From: Desulforhopalus sp.
GTDB taxonomy: Bacteria > Desulfobacterota > Desulfobulbia > Desulfobulbales > Desulfocapsaceae
DNA: 32,555 nucleotides
Reading direction: 5' to 3'
NCBI GenBank assembly: GCA_024710585.1
Contig: JANJUM010000076.1
Span: 1-32,555 of the forward strand
Shown here: positions 1 through 7,989 of the stretch, piece after piece
Position numbering within the stretch: position 1 is the first letter of the stretch
Layout: every line of letters starts with the position of its first letter
Made by a program: the position numbers and the translations under genes
The notes under the pieces: model-generated
The model's database searches: none
Told to the model about the DNA's origin: nothing
The model's input: the letters and a program-made list of their open reading frames with translations, nothing else

Positions 1-1
1 C

Positions 2-106
2 GCCCTCTACAGCGGCATCTCCTCCATGGCCGCCCTCGGCTTCTCACTCTACCTGCTGCTCGACCGCCTCGAACGCCGCCTCTGCCTGTGGACGCTGAGC
101 CACTGA
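2..106 (+). CDS. C-terminal fragment of an ABC transporter inner-membrane permease
   Basis: The window opens inside a gene. Frame 2 reads 34 residues to a TGA at 104-106 and contains a hydrophobic segment (GISSMAALGFSLYLLL) followed by a basic tail (DRLERRLCLW). A last membrane helix followed by an L-ErR-l-W tail is typical of the C-terminus of permeases of the nitrate/taurine/sulfonate (NitT/TauT) ABC family. The start, the EAA loop and the rest of the operon lie outside the window, so the substrate cannot be inferred. The family call rests on a short tail only; another binding-protein-dependent permease is possible. Confidence 0.5.
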   Translation, partial: ALYSGISSMAALGFSLYLLLDRLERRLCLWTLSH

Positions 107-292
107 CGACCGCCCCGGTGAAAGCGGAGCAAAATGGCGCCGCGGGAAAATAGCTTTGCAAAAAGGCCGGCGACGGCGTAGCCTGAAACAAACCGCCCCC
201 GCCAACGTCGCGGGAGACTCGCGCCAGCAGGCGGCCGTGCGGCCGTGGCCTATACCCGCCAGCCTGGCACCCCATCACTCAGGAACCCGATT

Positions 293-814
293 ATGAGCAC
301 CATTGTCTTGACCGTAAGCGGCCCCGACCGGGTCGGCATCGTCGACGAAATCACCGGCACCCTGCTCGAGCTGGGGGCGAATATCGAAACCAGCCGCATG
401 GCTCGGCTGGGAGGGGAATTCGCCATCCTCATGCTGCTCACCCTTCCCGAGGGCCGCGACGGCCAGATGCAGGATACGGTGCAGCGGCTCATCGGCCGCG
501 GTTACAAGGTGACCACCGCCCCGACCAGGGCGGAAGGGGCTTTGCAGCACAGCGGCCGCCCCTACCGGCTCGAGGTGCAGGGCGCCGACCATGAGGGCAT
601 CGTCGCCTCCATCGCCCGCACCCTCGCCACCAAGGGCATCAGCATCGAGACCATGGATACCGGCAACACCCCGGCACCCAACAGCGGCATCCCCCTCTTC
701 ACCATGAAGGCGACGATTCTCGTGCCCAGCGCGCTGGAACAGAGCGAGTGGCGGGAGGAACTTGAGAACGCCGCCGCCGAGCAGCACGTCGACCTCGCCC
801 TCAGCCCGGCCTGA
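293..814 (+). CDS. Two-ACT-domain protein, glycine cleavage repressor (GcvR)-like
   Basis: A 173-residue soluble protein with two tandem ACT domains. The first begins near residue 3 (VLTVSGPDRVGIVDEITGTLLELGANIETSRMA) and the second near residue 90 (YRLEVQGADHEGIVASIARTLATKGISIETM). Each starts with the beta-strand plus G-D-x-x-GIV turn that binds amino acids in this family. The size and double-ACT layout match GcvR and related small regulators, which act by protein contact rather than by binding DNA. The ATG at 293 is chosen because AGGA lies 8 bases upstream; an open frame extends back to 245 but its translation is not ACT-like. It stands alone between the permease tail and the converging DUF456 gene, with no gcv genes nearby, so a glycine-specific role is not shown. 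Confidence 0.8.
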   Translation: MSTIVLTVSGPDRVGIVDEITGTLLELGANIETSRMARLGGEFAILMLLTLPEGRDGQMQDTVQRLIGRGYKVTTAPTRAEGALQHSGRPYRLEVQGADHEGIVASIARTLATKGISIETMDTGNTPAPNSGIPLFTMKATILVPSALEQSEWREELENAAAEQHVDLALSPA

Positions 815-981
815 TCCTGGGAAGAACGGGGCCGGCGCTGGCATTCCAGGTGTATCCTGGTTATGGCAGGGACAGACAACCTCGTCCCCTGTGAGTGGTC
901 AGATGCCGGTGTCCCCTCCAGGGAAGCAGCGCAGGCCGGCGGCCTGGGAGATGGCAGGCGCAGCCTGAAGGCCTGATCGCC

Positions 982-1461
982 TTAGAAGATATAGGCGAGG
1001 ATGAAGATGCCGACCATGGCGAAAGCCAGCATGAGCTTGGCGGCCATGCCCAGGACGAAGCCGATCCAGGCGCCGACGCCCACCGCCCCGGCCCGGCCGA
1101 GGTCGCGGCGCACCAGATACTCGCCGAAAACCGCCCCGATAAAGGGCCCGATAAAGACCCCGACGACGCCGAAGAAGAGGCCGACGACGGCGCCTACGGC
1201 GGCGCCGATCACCGCCTCGCGGCTGGCCCCGGTCTTCTTGGCGCCGATGCTGCCGGAAACCAGATCGACAACCAGGGCCAGGCCGGTGAGGAGGCCGAGA
1301 AAGACCATGGTCCACCCCGAGACGTAGGCGAAGCCGTCGCCCCAGGCGGCGAGCAGCAGCCCGGCATAAATGAGCGGCGTGCCGGGCAGGGCGGGGAGCA
1401 CCGTCCCGGCCAGGCCGACGAGTATCAGCGACAGGCTGACTATCCATAACAGCGGTGTCAT
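982..1461 (-). CDS. DUF456 family small membrane protein
   Basis: A 159-residue, very hydrophobic protein with about four to five membrane segments. It carries the hallmarks of DUF456: an N-terminal LVGLAGTVLPALPGTPLIYAG stretch, a central GAKKTGAS loop, the glycine-rich GAAVGAVVGLFFGVVGVFIGPFIGAVFGE segment and a final GFVLGMAAKL helix. The function of the family is not established; glycine-zipper-like helices suggest packing within the membrane. The ATG at 1459-1461 has an AAGGAG ribosome binding site 9 bases upstream on the minus strand. Just upstream of that is a perfect 8-bp hairpin (see 1485-1510) lying in the probable leader. The longer in-frame extension upstream looks non-coding. Confidence 0.8.
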   Translation of the reverse strand: MTPLLWIVSLSLILVGLAGTVLPALPGTPLIYAGLLLAAWGDGFAYVSGWTMVFLGLLTGLALVVDLVSGSIGAKKTGASREAVIGAAVGAVVGLFFGVVGVFIGPFIGAVFGEYLVRRDLGRAGAVGVGAWIGFVLGMAAKLMLAFAMVGIFILAYIF

Positions 1462-1784
1462 AGCGGCATTCTCCTTGTTTTTTCCCGCCCCGATTCTCCG
1501 AACGGGGCGGCAGCCATGCGGCAGATCTCTTCTTCCCGCGTCGCCTCCTGGCGAGTCTCTCCCTCTTTTCAAACCTCGCCTGCTCCTGGCCATAGTCCCC
1601 AAGTGGCTTTGCCGGCCCGGCGGCGGCAGCCGGCATGGCCATTATAGGTTCGATCCGCCAAATGGCAAGCAGGGCGGCCATGGCCTGGCGACACTGCGAG
1701 AACGCCGCCCCGGCCCATTTTCCATAACCCTTTCCTCACACGTTTTTAGCAGACAGCTCATATTGCCGGCATACAGTTGCCGGC
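1462..1784. other. Divergent intergenic region, 323 bp
   Basis: The region separates the DUF456 gene (minus) from the lipid-cassette operon (plus) and must hold promoters for both. I see the leader hairpin at 1485-1510 and a pair of short palindromes at 1763-1786. I see no convincing -35/-10 pair, no RNA gene and no coding frame supported by composition. Confidence 0.5.
1485..1510 (-). promoter_or_regulatory. Perfect 8-bp inverted repeat in the leader of the DUF456 gene
   Basis: CCGCCCCG at 1485-1492 and CGGGGCGG at 1503-1510 are exact inverted copies with a 10-base loop. Read on the minus strand the hairpin is followed by a run of A and then by the ribosome binding site of the DUF456 gene, ending 24 bases before its start codon. 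It has no following T run in either direction, so it is not a standard intrinsic terminator. A leader structure affecting translation or mRNA stability is possible; this is inference from position. Confidence 0.45.
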
Positions 1785-1786
1785 AT
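1763..1786 (+). repeat. Two direct copies of a palindromic 10-mer overlapping a start codon
   Basis: TTGCCGGCAT occurs at 1763-1772 and again at 1777-1786, a period of 14 bases. Its core TGCCGGCA is itself a perfect 8-bp palindrome. The second copy covers the ATG at 1785 of the 787-residue gene, which has no recognisable Shine-Dalgarno sequence. The arrangement could be an operator or could mask the start; the function is inferred only from position. Confidence 0.4.
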
Positions 1787-4148
1787 GAACGCTCTTCACA
1801 CCTCCCCCGAGCCTGTCCCCCTGTCCCCGGACGCCACCTTCGAGCTCCACCGCCGGCAGTTTTTTCGCGCTGTCGGCGACGCCGCCACCTTCCCCTTCTG
1901 CGGACAGGACGGCAGCGTCGGCATGGAATACGAGGTGCAGGTGGCGGTGCAGGGCGAGCCGGGCGCTGTCGACCTGCCACTGTCCATCGCCCAGTCGGCC
2001 TATGCGCGCAACCTCGCCCGGCGCGTCGCCCGCGGCGACCTGCCGCCGGGGGCCCTGGCGGAACTCGAGGAGGTGCTTCGCCATAACCACGAAAAGGTCT
2101 GGGAAAACAGCTGGGTGCGCTTTGACGGCGAACGTCTCTGCCCCCTGGCGCAGCGAGTCCTCGCCGCAGACCTGCGCGCCGACAGGAGCGACCCCCAGTC
2201 GCGACCGCGCAGCGACGCGCACCGCTTCCGTATCTCAGGCCAGGGCCGGGAACTGCTGCGCCTGCCGGTCAGCTACCTCCTCAAGCTCGCCCTGGCCGAC
2301 GCCATCGGCAGCGACCCGCTCCTGCCGGCACCCCTCGCCGCCACCGCCAAAGCGCTCCTCGACCATCTCCTCAGCGACAACACCTCGCCGGAGATTCTCA
2401 GCTTTTCCATTCCGATGGGGGGAGAGCGGTCCCTCGGCGACCTCGCCGCCGAGGAGAGCGCCCGCACCGGCCTGCTCTGCCAGCTGCTCGTGCAATACGC
2501 CAACAGCAGCTTCGGGCTGGTCGAGTCCGGGCAACGCTGCCTGCTCTATGCCGCGCCCCACGCCCCGCGACGCCAGAAGGTGCTCAACTCGCTCCTGCCG
2601 GACAGCTACTACCGCCACCTCTTCATCTCCCCCTGCCTCTCCGGCTGGAAGCGGGGCGAGGAGAAGTTCCGCTATATGGAGCTCTGCCACCGCACCTTGT
2701 CGCGCAGCCAGCTCAACACCATCGCCAAGCTCAAGGACGCAGGAATCCTCACCAACAACCTCATGGTACTGCCCAACACCTCCACCACCTGCCTGGCCAA
2801 CAACGGCATCCATGTCTCCCTCGGCAGCCGTAGCCTCTCCGATATGGCGAGAGACCCCGGCTCGCCTCTGACGGCAAAGGTGGAGAAGCACGTCGGCGAC
2901 CTGGTGACCAAGATCGTCGAGCACTTCCTGCCCCTCTTCGTCACCACCTACAGCGCCGCCCCCTACCGCCTCGATTTCGCCGACTTCCATCCGGAGCGGG
3001 TGCTCGGCTTTCTCCCCCACGAGCTCGACTACACCCATCTGCGCATGCTATGGCGTCGCTGGCGAAAAAAAGCCGGCCTCACCGTCTTCGGCCGCAGCAT
3101 CACCCCGTTCGGCCCGCGCCGCCTCGACCGCCTCATCGCCACGCTCTTTCGCCTCAAGGGCGACCTCGTCCCCGACTTCCGCCTCATCGATTACCTCGTC
3201 ACCCTGCTCTCCACCGAGAGCAGCCCGGGCTTGAACGGCGCCGTCGGCAACCACGAGCGGCTCAAGGAGGAGTTGGGCGAACTGGGGGTCTTCGACCCGC
3301 GCATGTCGATGTACCTGCCCTATCGTCAGCGGCTCTTCGCCGCCTCGGGCTATGTCGGCTTCGAAGGGCGCTGTTACTCCCTCTTCCATTCCCTGCGCGA
3401 CGACATGGCCCAGGCGGTCGACCTGCAGCACCTCGTCACCACCCTCGCCTACCGCTACGTGGTGGAAGGCCGGGTGCAGCACCACGACATCCCCGACCAG
3501 CCATCCATCGAGAGCGAGCGCCGCCAGATCTTTTTCGGCCGCGCCATCGGCCTGCCGACCTTCTTCGTGCGCGCCGACAGCGCCAACCGATTCCTGCGCA
3601 AGATCCTCACCGGGGTGACGAGACAACGCCACAGCAAGCGCTACAAGGGATACCTGCGCATCGACCACGACGACTACAGCCTCTCCCTGCTGCGCCTGCT
3701 CGCCAGGGACGGCGCCGACCTCATCGAGCGCCATGGCCTCGGCCCGCGGCTCCAGTCACTCGAGGCCCGCCTGCGCGGCGAGGAGCCCAGCGCCCTTGCC
3801 AAGATCGTCAGCGGCATAAGCGGCCATCTGCCGAAAAAGGCACTCCCCCTCGACGTCCCCGCCGAGGAGTACAACGGGGCCATGGAGCGCTATTACCGCA
3901 CCACCTTGAGAAGCGCCCACCTCGGCGAGGCCCTTCAGCTGGTGGTCGAAGACTGCGCGCGGATGGAGTCTGCGGCCAACCCCTTGCTGGCGGAAGTCAT
4001 GGCAACGACGGGCGAAGAGACCTCGGCCAGCCATTTCCTGCAGCGCCACAGGGAGGAGATCCTCGCCGAAACCGCCGGCCCGGAGCTGTTGCAGAAGCTG
4101 CTGCGCATCACCCTGGCCATCATCCACCATCACCGGAACAGAACATGA
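1785..4148 (+). CDS. Large unrecognised protein, first gene of a lipid-enzyme operon
   Basis: A 787-residue protein without signal peptide or membrane segment, so probably cytosolic. I do not recognise the family. A G-S-V-G-M-E-Y-E-V-Q-V stretch at about residues 43-53 faintly recalls the G-x-E-x-E-x-Q opening of glutamate-cysteine-ligase-like carboxylate-amine ligases, but I cannot trace the rest of that fold. Other stretches that look conserved are LPNTSTTCLANNGIHVSLGS near residue 330, LDYTHLRMLWRRWRKKAGLTVFGRSITPFGPRRLDRLI near 415-455, and GYVGFEGRCYSLFHSLRDDM near 520-545. The ATG at 1785 lacks a ribosome binding site and sits in a palindromic repeat; the next in-frame ATG (1923) would cut off the M-E-Y-E motif. 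Its stop overlaps the start of the decarboxylase-like gene by 4 bases, which implies coupled translation and a joint pathway. Confidence 0.7.
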   Translation: MNALHTSPEPVPLSPDATFELHRRQFFRAVGDAATFPFCGQDGSVGMEYEVQVAVQGEPGAVDLPLSIAQSAYARNLARRVARGDLPPGALAELEEVLRHNHEKVWENSWVRFDGERLCPLAQRVLAADLRADRSDPQSRPRSDAHRFRISGQGRELLRLPVSYLLKLALADAIGSDPLLPAPLAATAKALLDHLLSDNTSPEILSFSIPMGGERSLGDLAAEESARTGLLCQLLVQYANSSFGLVESGQRCLLYAAPHAPRRQKVLNSLLPDSYYRHLFISPCLSGWKRGEEKFRYMELCHRTLSRSQLNTIAKLKDAGILTNNLMVLPNTSTTCLANNGIHVSLGSRSLSDMARDPGSPLTAKVEKHVGDLVTKIVEHFLPLFVTTYSAAPYRLDFADFHPERVLGFLPHELDYTHLRMLWRRWRKKAGLTVFGRSITPFGPRRLDRLIATLFRLKGDLVPDFRLIDYLVTLLSTESSPGLNGAVGNHERLKEELGELGVFDPRMSMYLPYRQRLFAASGYVGFEGRCYSLFHSLRDDMAQAVDLQHLVTTLAYRYVVEGRVQHHDIPDQPSIESERRQIFFGRAIGLPTFFVRADSANRFLRKILTGVTRQRHSKRYKGYLRIDHDDYSLSLLRLLARDGADLIERHGLGPRLQSLEARLRGEEPSALAKIVSGISGHLPKKALPLDVPAEEYNGAMERYYRTTLRSAHLGEALQLVVEDCARMESAANPLLAEVMATTGEETSASHFLQRHREEILAETAGPELLQKLLRITLAIIHHHRNRT

Positions 4149-5200
4149 ACACCGCTATAGGACAGCCCTTCCCTCACCAGTTCATCGAGCGCGGCTCGCG
4201 TCGCATCGTCACCGAGCGGCCGGTGGGCGACCGCTTCGTCCACTTCCTCTACCACCGCCTGCGCGAAGACGCGCCAACCATGTTCCGCCTGCTCACCTCG
4301 CGGCGGGTCTCCTCGCTGCTCGCTTTCTGCCGCTACGACCTGCCCAGCAACAGCCGGCGCTGCGGCCGCTATCTGTTCGAGGGCATAGGCGCCGACTGGC
4401 GCGAGTGCTGCGAGCCGCTCTCCTTTTTCGACTCGCACCGCAAGGTCTTCGAGCGGCAGATCCGCTACTGGGAGACCCGGCCGATGGAGGCCGACGAGAG
4501 GGCGGTGCTCTCCCCCTGCGACGCCCGCCTGCTGCTGGGCAGCCTGACCAGGAACTCGTCGCTGTTCATCAAGGAGAAGTTTTTTTCCACCACCGAACTC
4601 TTCGGCCACGGCACACCATGGCCGAACCGCTTCGTCGACGGCGACTTCGCCATCTTTCGCCTCACCCCGGACAAGTACCACTACACCCACCTGCCGGTGT
4701 CGGGGAGGGTGGTCGACATCTACGGCGTCGACGGCCGCTACCACTCCTGCAACCCCGCGGCGCTGATCGTCATGGCCTCGCTCTACTGCAAGAACCGCCG
4801 CCTGGTGACGGTCATCGACACCGACGTCCCCGGCGGCAGCCAGGTCGGCCTGGTGGCCATGGTGGAGATCGTCGCGCTGATGATCGGCGACCTTGCCGAA
4901 GCCTACAGCGACCATCATTACGAACAGCCCCGCCAGTTGCGTCCGGGGGTCACCGTGCGCCGCGGCTGCCCGAGGAGCCTCTTCAAGCCGGGGAGTTCCA
5001 CCGTGGTGCTCATTTTCGAGCCGGGCCGCATCCGCTTCGCCGACGACCTCGTCGACAATGCCAGTCGTCGTGACGTCTTCAGCCGTTACAGCCATCGCTT
5101 CGGTCACCCGCTGGTGGAGACCGATGTCCGTGTCCGCTCGACCATCGCCTGCCGCAAGGCCTCGGCGCCACCCACCCCTATCCCAGGAGGAACCCCATGA
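4145..5200 (+). CDS. Phosphatidylserine decarboxylase-like pyruvoyl enzyme
   Basis: A 351-residue member of the phosphatidylserine decarboxylase family. Enzymes of this family cut themselves before a serine that becomes the pyruvoyl cofactor and decarboxylate an amino-acid lipid head group at the membrane face. The triad can be followed: Asp126 in VLSPCDARLL, His179/His182 in DKYHYTHLPVSG (family D-Y-H-R-x-H-x-P), and the processing site PGSSTVVLIFEPGRIRF near residues 282-298. There the GSST form leaves open which serine is converted. The first 120 residues are poorly conserved and contain no obvious membrane anchor. It overlaps both neighbours by ATGA junctions. The downstream partner is Lgt-like and no phosphatidylserine synthase is in view, so the true substrate may be a different aminolipid. 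Confidence 0.8.
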   Translation: MNTAIGQPFPHQFIERGSRRIVTERPVGDRFVHFLYHRLREDAPTMFRLLTSRRVSSLLAFCRYDLPSNSRRCGRYLFEGIGADWRECCEPLSFFDSHRKVFERQIRYWETRPMEADERAVLSPCDARLLLGSLTRNSSLFIKEKFFSTTELFGHGTPWPNRFVDGDFAIFRLTPDKYHYTHLPVSGRVVDIYGVDGRYHSCNPAALIVMASLYCKNRRLVTVIDTDVPGGSQVGLVAMVEIVALMIGDLAEAYSDHHYEQPRQLRPGVTVRRGCPRSLFKPGSSTVVLIFEPGRIRFADDLVDNASRRDVFSRYSHRFGHPLVETDVRVRSTIACRKASAPPTPIPGGTP

Positions 5201-6246
5201 ACGACATCCTCTTCGTCTCCGCCCTCGGCATCGTTCTCGCCCTGCTGCTGTCATGGGCCTTTCGCCGCCTGCCCGACGAACGCTGGCAGATGCTGGCGGT
5301 GGTCCCCACCCTGAAAACCTGCGGCAATGACTGGCAGGGCACCAACCTCACCTACTACGGCTTCTTTATCGCCACCAGTCAGCTGCTCGCCCTGGCCCTG
5401 CTGGTGGTGCTGCTGCGCTCGATGCATGTGTCGCTCTTCGCCTTGATGCTGGTGGTGCTCATCATCCTCTCCCTGTGCCTGCCGGCGGCGCGGCTGGTGG
5501 CACGGAGCGTCGAGAAGAAGCGCCACACCTTCACCATCGGCGGGGCCTCGTGCATCGGCATCCTCATCGCCCCGTGGACGGTCATCGGCGTGCAGCACCT
5601 CCTCCTCGACCAGGGCGCCTTCCTGCCCACCATGCCGGTGCTGGCGGCGCTGTCCATCGCCTACACCCTCGGCGAGGGGCTGGGCCGGCTCGGCTGCATC
5701 AGCTTCGGCTGCTGCTACGGCAAGCCGCTCGACGCCTGCCACCCGCTGCTGAGACGACTCTTCCGCCGCTACCACTTCGTCTTCCACGGAGAGACCAAGA
5801 AGGCATCCTACGAAGGGCGGCTGGGCGGCGAACAGCTGGTGCCGATCCAGGCGATCACCTGCGTGCTCTACTGTCTGGGCGCCCTGGCGGGTTCCCTGCT
5901 CTTTCTCCACGGCAGCTTCACCGCTGCCCTGCTGCTGACCATCATCCTCACCCAGCTGTGGCGCATCCTCTCCGAGACCCTGCGCGCCGACTTCCGCGGC
6001 TTCGGCCGCGTCACCGCCTACCAGAAGATGGGCATGGTCAGCGTCGCCGCCATGCTGCTGGTCACCCCGTTCCTGCCCTCCAGCGACTATATCGATCCCG
6101 AGATCGTCGTCGGCCTTGCGGCGCTCTGGGACCCGAGCCTGATCCTCGCCATGCAGATGCTGTGGCTGGTGTTTTTCCTCTACTTCGGCCGCTCGACGGT
6201 AACCACCGCCACCGTCACCTTCGGCCTGGTGCGCAAGCATATCTGA
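5197..6246 (+). CDS. Lgt-like (prolipoprotein diacylglyceryl transferase family) membrane protein
   Basis: A 349-residue polytopic membrane protein with about seven to eight helices. The signature is GEGLGRLGCISFGCCYGKPLDACHP near residues 158-182, matching the G-R-x-G-C-x-x-x-G-C-C-Y-G form of Lgt homologues. It is followed by VPIQAI at the place of the family H-P-x-Q-L-Y-E motif (the His is lost) and by RVTAYQKMGM near the C-terminus, where Lgt has R-x-S-x-x-Q. Lgt moves diacylglyceryl from phosphatidylglycerol to a cysteine thiol. The altered histidine motif, the insert near residues 185-210 and the operon setting argue for a specialised paralogue rather than housekeeping Lgt. AGGAGGA lies 7 bases before the ATG, which overlaps the previous stop. 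Confidence 0.7.
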   Translation: MNDILFVSALGIVLALLLSWAFRRLPDERWQMLAVVPTLKTCGNDWQGTNLTYYGFFIATSQLLALALLVVLLRSMHVSLFALMLVVLIILSLCLPAARLVARSVEKKRHTFTIGGASCIGILIAPWTVIGVQHLLLDQGAFLPTMPVLAALSIAYTLGEGLGRLGCISFGCCYGKPLDACHPLLRRLFRRYHFVFHGETKKASYEGRLGGEQLVPIQAITCVLYCLGALAGSLLFLHGSFTAALLLTIILTQLWRILSETLRADFRGFGRVTAYQKMGMVSVAAMLLVTPFLPSSDYIDPEIVVGLAALWDPSLILAMQMLWLVFFLYFGRSTVTTATVTFGLVRKHI

Positions 6247-6306
6247 CCCGGGAGGCGAGGAGGCCCTGCCCCTCGCCGCGGCGTCAGCCTTTTGGGCGGG
6301 ACGCGG

Positions 6307-6774
6307 TCACGCCCAGTGGTTGTCGCGCCAGCGACGGCGGAAATCGAGGAGGAACTCTGGGGTCATCAGCTGCATCACCCCCTGGAGGTCGGTGAAGAGC
6401 TGCACCGTGTAGCCGGCGGCGGCGAGTTGCCCCTGGGGGTTGCGGATGGTGTAGACGAAATTGAGGCGGGCGGTTTCCGCCCAGTGCAGGGAAGTCTCGA
6501 TGGTGATGCGGTCGTCAAAGCGCAGGGGTGACTTGTAATCGAGGTGCATCTGCACCACCGGGGCCATCACCTGGTTGTCGACGTAGGTGAAATAGGTCAG
6601 GCCGTAGCGGTCGCCGAAGGCGATGCGGCCATCTTCGAAGAAACTCGGGTAGCGCCCGTGCCAGACCATGCCGAGCACGTCGACCTCCTCGAAGCGCACC
6701 CGCCGCTCGCAAACGGCGGTGAGGGGCGGCGGGTCGCCCTCCTGACGAGGGAAATAGTTCTTGTTGAATGCCAC
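6307..6774 (-). CDS. Hotdog-fold acyl thioesterase (YbgC/4HBT type)
   Basis: A 155-residue single hotdog domain. The motif RFEEVDVLGMVWHGRYPSFFEDGR at about residues 27-50 fits the catalytic segment of the 4-hydroxybenzoyl-CoA thioesterase/YbgC family (Asp, then x-x-G-x-V-x-H-x-x-Y-x-x-F-E). It would hydrolyse acyl-CoA or acyl-ACP thioesters in the cytosol. Translation starts at a GTG (6772-6774), supported by GGGAGG 7 bases upstream; no better ATG exists. It follows the fused dehydratase on the minus strand with 21 bases between them. Together with the divergent ketosynthase genes this suggests a chain-release or editing thioesterase of the polyene pathway, as found in aryl polyene clusters. 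The role is inferred from context. Confidence 0.8.
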   Translation of the reverse strand: MAFNKNYFPRQEGDPPPLTAVCERRVRFEEVDVLGMVWHGRYPSFFEDGRIAFGDRYGLTYFTYVDNQVMAPVVQMHLDYKSPLRFDDRITIETSLHWAETARLNFVYTIRNPQGQLAAAGYTVQLFTDLQGVMQLMTPEFLLDFRRRWRDNHWA

Positions 6775-6795
6775 GTCGTTGCCTCCCAGAAAGAG

Positions 6796-7770
6796 TTAGC
6801 GCAGGAGACGGAGTCTCCCCGAAGAGATCGTCCTGCCATCGACCCGCTTGCCGGTGAAATCGACCACCAACGCCCCGGCCTCCTCGGCCATGGCGAGGGA
6901 CAGGGAGAGAGGGTCGCCGGGGCGGATCATCCCCTTGAACTTGACCTTCTCCCAGGAGAGGGGCGAAGGCGCCATGCCCAAGAGGCCTCCGGCGCCATGG
7001 CGTACCGCCGCCAGCTGCAGCACCGCCGGCAGAATGGGGTTGCCGGGAAAATGCCCGGCAAAGCCGGGGAACCCGGCGGGAAAGAGGCAGTCCAGCCGGC
7101 CGCGGCGCAACCCCGGAGCGGGGCTTTCCTCCAGCCAGCCCCGGCTGCAGCGGGCAAAGGCAGTGGCGAGGTCCGCTGCCATCGCGCTGTCGGCCGCCTG
7201 AAGGGCGTGCTCCACCACAGCCGCAGCCTCGGCCGGGCCCTGCGGCGGGAGGGTCTCCTCCTCCCAGACCTTGACCTCACCAGTGGCGAGCAGCCTGCCC
7301 TGACGATCCCTACAGGTCTCGCCGCTCTCCTCTCCGGCGCCCCCCCTGCCAATCTCGCACCCAGGCTCTTCGAGAAGGCGAACCTCGCCACGCACCACCT
7401 TCATCGGCCCGAAGACAAAGGCCACCTCGGTATGCACCGCGACCCGCGACCCGCCTGGTGCCCGCCCCGGCCAGGTGAAGCCGTCGACGCCGACGATCAT
7501 CCCGCTCCCGGGGCCGGCACCGGCCAGTGCGCGGTCATAGCAATTGCCGAGGGCGGCGGTCTGCGCCACCAGTTCGATGAAGTACTCGGCGACAAACCCT
7601 TCCTCTCCGGCAAAAAGGCCCTCCATGGGCAGTATCGCCTCGGCGGCGGCGCATGGCCCGGACCGGGCGACAAGGCGCTCGACGAGCAGCAGCGGCGGGC
7701 GGTGCGGCAAGAGGGCCGCGGCCTGCCAGGGCAGGGGATGGCTTGGGCGGGGATCGGCGCCGGAATTCAC
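6796..7770 (-). CDS. Fused double-hotdog 3-hydroxyacyl-ACP dehydratase (ApeP-ApeI-like)
   Basis: A 324-residue protein with two FabZ/FabA-like hotdog domains. The first (about residues 15-165) opens with LLPHRPPLLLVERLV and has IELVAQTAAL (Glu66) in the active-site helix but no G-H-F-P-G. The second (about 220-320) has AGHFPGNPILPAVLQLAAV with the catalytic His240, while the usual glutamate of the following helix is missing. The two half-sites therefore complement each other. In aryl polyene clusters ApeP and ApeI are separate dehydratases reported to work together, and this looks like both joined in one chain. It would dehydrate 3-hydroxyacyl-ACP during chain extension. The start is a GTG at 7768-7770 with GGAG 10 bases upstream. 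It is transcribed divergently from the ketosynthase operon. Confidence 0.8.
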   Translation of the reverse strand: MNSGADPRPSHPLPWQAAALLPHRPPLLLVERLVARSGPCAAAEAILPMEGLFAGEEGFVAEYFIELVAQTAALGNCYDRALAGAGPGSGMIVGVDGFTWPGRAPGGSRVAVHTEVAFVFGPMKVVRGEVRLLEEPGCEIGRGGAGEESGETCRDRQGRLLATGEVKVWEEETLPPQGPAEAAAVVEHALQAADSAMAADLATAFARCSRGWLEESPAPGLRRGRLDCLFPAGFPGFAGHFPGNPILPAVLQLAAVRHGAGGLLGMAPSPLSWEKVKFKGMIRPGDPLSLSLAMAEEAGALVVDFTGKRVDGRTISSGRLRLLR

Positions 7771-7901
7771 TCTCTGTTCTCCGTTTCTTCTCTCGGGAAA
7801 AGGGTCAGGGGCATTTCGCCGATATCTACCGGATGTGCGGCGGCCTGGTCAAGGGGCATCTCGCCTCCTGCCATAAAAGCGCCCCGTGCCTGCAAATATG
7901 C

Positions 7902-7930
7902 TTGAGAAGTCCAGCACTATTGATTTTATT
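7902..7930 (+). promoter_or_regulatory. Candidate sigma70-type promoter of the ketosynthase operon
   Basis: TTGAGA (7902-7907) and TTTATT (7925-7930) are spaced by 17 bases, matching the -35 and -10 consensus at 5 and 4 of 6 positions. The site lies in an AT-richer island 60 bases before the ATG at 7990, inside the divergent region between the dehydratase and ketosynthase genes. No promoter of similar quality was seen for the minus-strand pair. Confidence 0.4.
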
Positions 7931-7989
7931 GGTGGGCGGCGCATGGTGCGCCGGCATACGCGTTTTCGACACTTTTCAGGCGAGGGCCC

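Noticed and set aside
107-292. Possible riboswitch in the leader of the ACT-domain gene
   Set aside because: Short GC-rich hairpins are present, but none of the conserved cores of glycine, cyclic-di-GMP or fluoride riboswitches could be matched.
5251-6240. A 329-codon minus-strand open frame over the Lgt-like gene
   Set aside because: The translation is rich in Gly, Gln, His and Glu without recognisable domains; the plus strand encodes clear membrane helices and the Lgt-like signature.
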